A stretch of DNA of 9,662 nucleotides from Flavobacteriales bacterium UBA3376 (lineage in GTDB: Bacteria > Bacteroidota > Bacteroidia > Flavobacteriales > Weeksellaceae): NCBI GenBank assembly GCA_002359055.1, contig DEQC01000089.1:1-9662 (forward strand), written 5' to 3'. The stretch's first letter is position 1; each line of letters begins with the position of its first letter. Of the stretch, positions 6,810 through 9,662 are shown piece by piece. Below the pieces are notes generated by a model. That model was not told the DNA's origin, made no database searches, and worked only from the letters and a program-made list of their open reading frames with translations. The position numbers were made by a program, and so were the translations under genes.

Positions 6810-7267
6810 GTGTTGTTTGATTTAATTAAATTTAAATTTACTTTTTTTGCTACTTTATTTATTTTGATGATTAAAATCGGGTGGCTCTGATTTTTCTTGG
6901 CGTATTCCCAATTTTCAATTTCTTTATAATTAATGGTGACTTCCGAATCGGTCATTAGAACATCGATGATTTCAATGTCTCCATTCGGATGGTTTTTTAG
7001 TTGAGGTTTTAATAGAATCATCGACTCATTTTCATTGTCAAAGTAGGGAATAGGTGCAGATCTTGGGTATTTTGGATCTTGTAATTTTGTATAAAGGTCC
7101 GTCAGTTCCTGTAAGTTCTCAACGATTTTCACCTCAGGAAGGTCTATGTCAACATTGGTTCTTAATTGTTCCTCAAACGGAATCGAATGGTATTGACTTT
7201 CTTTAGTACCTACACATGAAAATGTCATAATGAGCAAACTTGTGAATAGAAAAATGTTTTTAATCAT
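6806..7267 (-). CDS. Small lipoprotein, possible PrcB-family protease-complex subunit
   Basis: This is a 153-residue predicted lipoprotein: MIKNIFLFTSLLIMTFS is followed by C18 in a TFSC lipobox. The mature part has no transmembrane segment. From about residue 47 the pattern (a helix VENLQELTDLYTKL, then strands around FDNENESMILLKP, DIEIIDVLMTDSEVTINYKE, HPILIIKINK and a final VNLNL strand) resembles the PrcB C-terminal domain family, named for the Treponema denticola lipoprotein that associates with the protease dentilisin. The resemblance is from pattern memory and lacks the usual glycine-rich TGGY turn, so it is tentative. The context supports it: the gene ends inside the start of a secreted metalloprotease gene, overlapping by 4 nt. 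It could help fold, hold or inhibit that enzyme (inference). If the PrcB link is wrong, it is simply an uncharacterised lipoprotein. Confidence 0.85.
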   Translation of the reverse strand: MIKNIFLFTSLLIMTFSCVGTKESQYHSIPFEEQLRTNVDIDLPEVKIVENLQELTDLYTKLQDPKYPRSAPIPYFDNENESMILLKPQLKNHPNGDIEIIDVLMTDSEVTINYKEIENWEYAKKNQSHPILIIKINKVAKKVNLNLIKSNNT

Positions 7268-7290
7268 CGATTTTATCTATTAAAATTTGC

Positions 7291-7322
7291 TCAATTTAAT
7301 GATATATATTTCTTTATGCAAA
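7291..7322 (-). promoter_or_regulatory. Candidate promoter of the lipoprotein-metalloprotease unit
   Basis: On the minus strand TTTG (7319-7322) is followed after 20 nt by TAAATTGA (7291-7298), matching the TAnnTT core of the Bacteroidetes -7 box but not its final TG. It ends 23 nt before the lipoprotein ATG. No terminator is visible between the preceding thioredoxin stop and this site, so some read-through from the lipid operon is possible. Confidence 0.4.
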
Positions 7323-7330
7323 AGAAAAAT

Positions 7331-7903
7331 CTATTCGGCCAATAATTTATCTAACATTTTATGGACTTCTTCTTCATTCCAATTTCTTGAACGAGTGACT
7401 TTTTCTACGACTTCTCCTTTTTTATTGATAATAAATGTGGTTGGAAAAGCATTTGGAATCAAAGCTTTTGGAAGAAGGCTATTCGCTTCATAAACTGGCA
7501 TGCTATAGTTGTGTTTTTCGAGAAATGGAACAAACCTTTCTGGTTTATCTTGCATGGTTATCAACACAAAAGAAACTTGATCTCCTTTGGCTTCATACAA
7601 CTTTTGGATACTCGGCATTTCTTCAACACAAGGAGGACACCAACTTCCCCACATATTTAGAAATACAACTTTTCCTCGATGTTCTTTTAGGTTTGAATCT
7701 GAGGTACCATTGTATCCGGTCAAATCGATGTCTAAATTGTCATCGTTCAAATTGAACTCACGATTGGGAAGTTCAACGCTTGGACCTCCAAGAGTGATTT
7801 GGTTTAACTTTTTTACAGCTAAATCACCGATTGGGGTGAAAAAAACGAGTGCTAAAATTATCAAGGCAACTCCACTAATAACATAACCACTATTTACTTT
7901 CAT
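7331..7903 (-). CDS. TlpA/ResA-like membrane-anchored thioredoxin
   Basis: This 190-residue protein has one N-terminal hydrophobic segment (about 7-24) that should anchor it in the inner membrane with the thioredoxin domain in the periplasm. Residues 78-92 contain KVVFLNMWGSWCPPC, with redox cysteines C89 and C92 in the WCPPC form typical of TlpA/ResA proteins. The cis-proline loop is NAFPTTFI (P154), and INKKGEVVEKV gives the closing hairpin. Such proteins reduce disulfides in periplasmic partners, for instance during cytochrome c maturation; the actual partner here cannot be read from sequence. The ATG lies one base after the stop of the preceding thioredoxin-fold gene (TAATATG), so the two are almost certainly co-translated. 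Last gene of the lipid/redox run. Confidence 0.93.
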   Translation of the reverse strand: MKVNSGYVISGVALIILALVFFTPIGDLAVKKLNQITLGGPSVELPNREFNLNDDNLDIDLTGYNGTSDSNLKEHRGKVVFLNMWGSWCPPCVEEMPSIQKLYEAKGDQVSFVLITMQDKPERFVPFLEKHNYSMPVYEANSLLPKALIPNAFPTTFIINKKGEVVEKVTRSRNWNEEEVHKMLDKLLAE

Positions 7904-7904
7904 A

Positions 7905-8483
7905 TTACTTCATTGTTTCTAATAATTCATTAAAAATAGCTTCTCCTTTGTCTTTGTTATACCAAAGTTGTAAATCGTTATGAAAATCATCGGATGTATA
8001 AACTTCTGGATTTTCTTTGTGTTTTTCTAACATTTCCATTCCTTTTCTTGGTCTTGGTCCAAATCTGAATTTTTCATTTCCATCGGAATCTATACCAATG
8101 TACATAGGAATTGATCGAGCACCATCGGTTAGAAATTCATCCATTAATTCCAAATTTTCATCTCTGAAAACAATTCTCTGCTCAACGCCCAATTCGTTCA
8201 TTATAACATTCATCACAGGTAAACTCTGAGCCGCATCACCACACCAACCTTCAGAAATTGTCAACAATTCAAAATCAGTTGAAATGTTTTTCAATGCATT
8301 TTTTTGTTCATCAGACAAATTGAAGGTTTTATTGAGACGCTTCATCCTTTGGAGATTGAGCGAATAATGTGGAATTAAAAAACTGTCTTTATCAGTTTTT
8401 TCAAGTGTTTGCAATTGATTATTGACTTTCTCTAAATAATCATTGTAATTCAATCCTTTATCAAAATAATCCTTTAAGTTCAT
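7905..8483 (-). CDS. Thioredoxin-family protein with WCGDA active-site motif (Thioredoxin_9-like)
   Basis: This 192-residue protein has no signal peptide or membrane segment, so it is probably cytoplasmic. An N-terminal helical part (about 1-65) precedes a thioredoxin fold. The active-site position reads EGWCGDAAQ, with only one cysteine (C81) where classical thioredoxins have CxxC. This WCGDA signature is known from the Thioredoxin_9 family of unknown function. The cis-proline loop is SIPMYIG (P126), followed by DSDGNEKFRFGPRP. The ATG at 8483 (MNLKDYF) is preferred over a GTG at 8513 that would overlap the upstream desaturase gene. The spacing is 17 nt from the desaturase and 1 nt to the TlpA-like gene. 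With a single cysteine, dithiol exchange as in thioredoxin is unlikely; glutathione-like mixed-disulfide or peroxidase-type chemistry is possible (inference). Confidence 0.9.
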   Translation of the reverse strand: MNLKDYFDKGLNYNDYLEKVNNQLQTLEKTDKDSFLIPHYSLNLQRMKRLNKTFNLSDEQKNALKNISTDFELLTISEGWCGDAAQSLPVMNVIMNELGVEQRIVFRDENLELMDEFLTDGARSIPMYIGIDSDGNEKFRFGPRPRKGMEMLEKHKENPEVYTSDDFHNDLQLWYNKDKGEAIFNELLETMK

Positions 8484-8500
8484 TTGTGTGTTATTATTTG

Positions 8501-9478
8501 TTAGTAAACCCACTTCAATCTCGGTGAAGTTTCAGGAACAACGATTCTTTGTGCAATTCGATCCAAACGATCAGGAAGTTTCATGATATAATCTCTGGCT
8601 TTCTCCGCTTCATCGGTTAGATTTGTGATCTTGTCGATTTGCCACATATTGATTAATTTTCTGATAATATCTACGTAATCCAAGGAAGTGTAAATCCCTA
8701 ATCTTTGTGCGGAATCTGAAAAAATCTCAAATGCTTTACCCATTGGCTCACCAGATTCTCTCAAGAAGTGCGCAGGCATAACTATTTTTAGTTTCAACAT
8801 ATAATTAAACGCCAACATCATTTCACTTGGATCTACTTCAAATATTCTTTTTACAAATTCAGCATAAGCCAAATGATGACGCATCTCGTCTCCAGCAATT
8901 ATTTTACACATTCTCGCCAAATTTTTTACTCCCATTTGTCGGGCTAACTTAGCAACTCTGTCGTGAGAAATATAAGTGGCTAATTCTTGAAAACTTGTAT
9001 AAACAAAGTTTTTATATGGGTCATGACTTGTTCCTATGTCAAATCCATCTGCAATCAGATAATGAGTTGAAATTTCAACTTCGCGCATATTTACTCTTCC
9101 TGACAAATACAGGAATTTATTCAAAACATCACCATGTCTATTTTCTTCCGCTGTCCATGCACGGAACCATTTTGCCCAACCATTTCTATTTTCTTGATCA
9201 ACTCCTTCGATCTCCATGATCCAAGATTCGTAGGAGGGAAGTGCCTCTTCTGTGATTGTATCACCAATCAATGTTATCCAGAAATCATATGGCAAATCTT
9301 TAGATAATTCTCTTAATTCTCTGATTTCTTCTAAAAAGTTTTCTGAACTTGAATCAGGTAAAAAGTCAGTTGGTTGCCAAATTTTATCTGGGCTGATAAG
9401 AAATTTATCCATATAAGCATCGACATCCTTGTCGATGAAATTCATTACTTCTAAACGTATGTTCTCTCTTTTTGTCAT
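8501..9478 (-). CDS. Acyl-ACP desaturase (soluble diiron, stearoyl-ACP delta-9 type)
   Basis: This 325-residue soluble, cytoplasmic desaturase is predicted to insert a cis double bond into acyl chains carried on acyl carrier protein, using O2 and electrons from ferredoxin or a similar donor. Diiron-site motifs are in family order: TEEALPSY (E77/E78), WTAEENRHGD (E112, H115), SFQELATY (E165) and GDEMRHHLAY (E198, H201), matching the carboxylate and histidine ligands of the plant enzyme. No transit peptide is present, as expected in bacteria. The ATG at 9478 lies 7 nt after the stop of a PlsC-like acyltransferase gene, so both genes probably serve membrane phospholipid synthesis and fluidity. 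Regioselectivity and chain length cannot be read from sequence. Confidence 0.94.
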   Translation of the reverse strand: MTKRENIRLEVMNFIDKDVDAYMDKFLISPDKIWQPTDFLPDSSSENFLEEIRELRELSKDLPYDFWITLIGDTITEEALPSYESWIMEIEGVDQENRNGWAKWFRAWTAEENRHGDVLNKFLYLSGRVNMREVEISTHYLIADGFDIGTSHDPYKNFVYTSFQELATYISHDRVAKLARQMGVKNLARMCKIIAGDEMRHHLAYAEFVKRIFEVDPSEMMLAFNYMLKLKIVMPAHFLRESGEPMGKAFEIFSDSAQRLGIYTSLDYVDIIRKLINMWQIDKITNLTDEAEKARDYIMKLPDRLDRIAQRIVVPETSPRLKWVY

Positions 9479-9485
9479 TCTTTAT

Positions 9486-9662
9486 TTATTCAATTATTGA
9501 TGATTCGATAGACGAACGAATTTCATCCATCAATTCATCAAAATTCTTATTTTTAGGTGAGATTGGTTGATGTACTTTTAACTCAAAAGCTGTACCCAAA
9601 GATAATGGGAAAGTTCCATTTTTCAGCAATTTCCATGAATTATTAATCGTGATTGGTACGAT
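9486..9662 (-). CDS. plsC: 1-acylglycerol-3-phosphate O-acyltransferase (PlsC-like), C-terminal fragment
   Basis: These are the last 58 residues of a gene cut by the right window edge. The fragment IVPITINNSWKLLKNG, then TFPLSLGTAFELKVHQPI, resembles the C-terminal part of bacterial lysophosphatidate acyltransferases, where a proline strand and a short K-V-H-x-P-I segment follow the catalytic core. A polar tail with a DELMDEIRSSIE helix follows. The catalytic HxxxxD motif would lie outside the window, so the call rests on this C-terminal pattern and on the neighbour: an acyl-ACP desaturase starts 7 nt downstream. The enzyme would transfer an acyl group to lysophosphatidate at the inner membrane to give phosphatidate. 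Another member of the same acyltransferase superfamily is possible. Confidence 0.75.
   Translation of the reverse strand: MVPITINNSWKLLKNGTFPLSLGTAFELKVHQPISPKNKNFDELMDEIRSSIESSIIE

Noticed and set aside
6810..6843. Separate promoter for the metalloprotease in the AT-rich stretch before its ATG
   Set aside because: This stretch is the 3' end of the coupled lipoprotein gene, with no TTTG-N19-TAnnTTTG arrangement; the AT-richness reflects Asn/Lys/Ile codons.
8484..8513. GTG start for the WCGDA thioredoxin-family protein
   Set aside because: It overlaps the desaturase coding sequence and adds a low-complexity stretch; the ATG at 8483 has normal spacing.

Overview
The window reads as a chromosomal segment of a Flavobacteriales-type Bacteroidetes. 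The support is a protease with a C-terminal type IX secretion (por) sorting domain, a Bacteroidetes-style promoter (TTTG-N19-TAnnTTTG), AT-rich gaps, A-rich leaders with little Shine-Dalgarno signal, and a ParA N-terminus of the flavobacterial kind. Every gene I can support lies on the minus strand, so transcription runs from high to low coordinates. I see no RNA gene, CRISPR array, insertion sequence, origin or attachment site. No gene-free stretch exceeds 300 bases; the longest is 4279-4544.

Read in the direction of transcription there are four blocks. (1) 9662-7331 is a compact four-gene run: the end of a PlsC-like lysophosphatidate acyltransferase, a soluble diiron acyl-ACP desaturase, a thioredoxin-fold protein with a single active-site cysteine, and a membrane-anchored TlpA/ResA-like thioredoxin with WCPPC. 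The gaps are 7, 17 and 1 nt. This is membrane-lipid synthesis followed by two redox-fold proteins. (2) 7267-4545 is a two-gene unit: a small lipoprotein resembling PrcB-family protease-complex subunits overlaps by 4 nt a 754-residue secreted metzincin metalloprotease with a T9SS sorting tail. It ends in a strong hairpin terminator at 4482-4517. (3) 4278-383 is a ferric-iron ABC importer: binding lipoprotein (FutA/FbpA type), fused two-domain permease (FbpB type) and ATPase (FbpC type). It has a near-consensus promoter overlapped by a 19-bp imperfect palindrome, an intercistronic hairpin after the binding-protein gene, and a terminator at 281-307. (4) 242-1 is the N-terminal third of a Soj/ParA chromosome-partition ATPase, cut by the window edge.

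The most interesting details are: the nine cysteines of the FbpC-like ATPase, all confined to its C-terminal regulatory domain and including CxxC and CCxxCxxC motifs, which suggests metal or Fe-S sensing; the translationally coupled PrcB-like lipoprotein and T9SS protease; and the palindrome over the importer promoter, which could be an iron-regulator operator. Nothing here looks like a wholly new system. Most of the window is ordinary core genome with a few unusual features.
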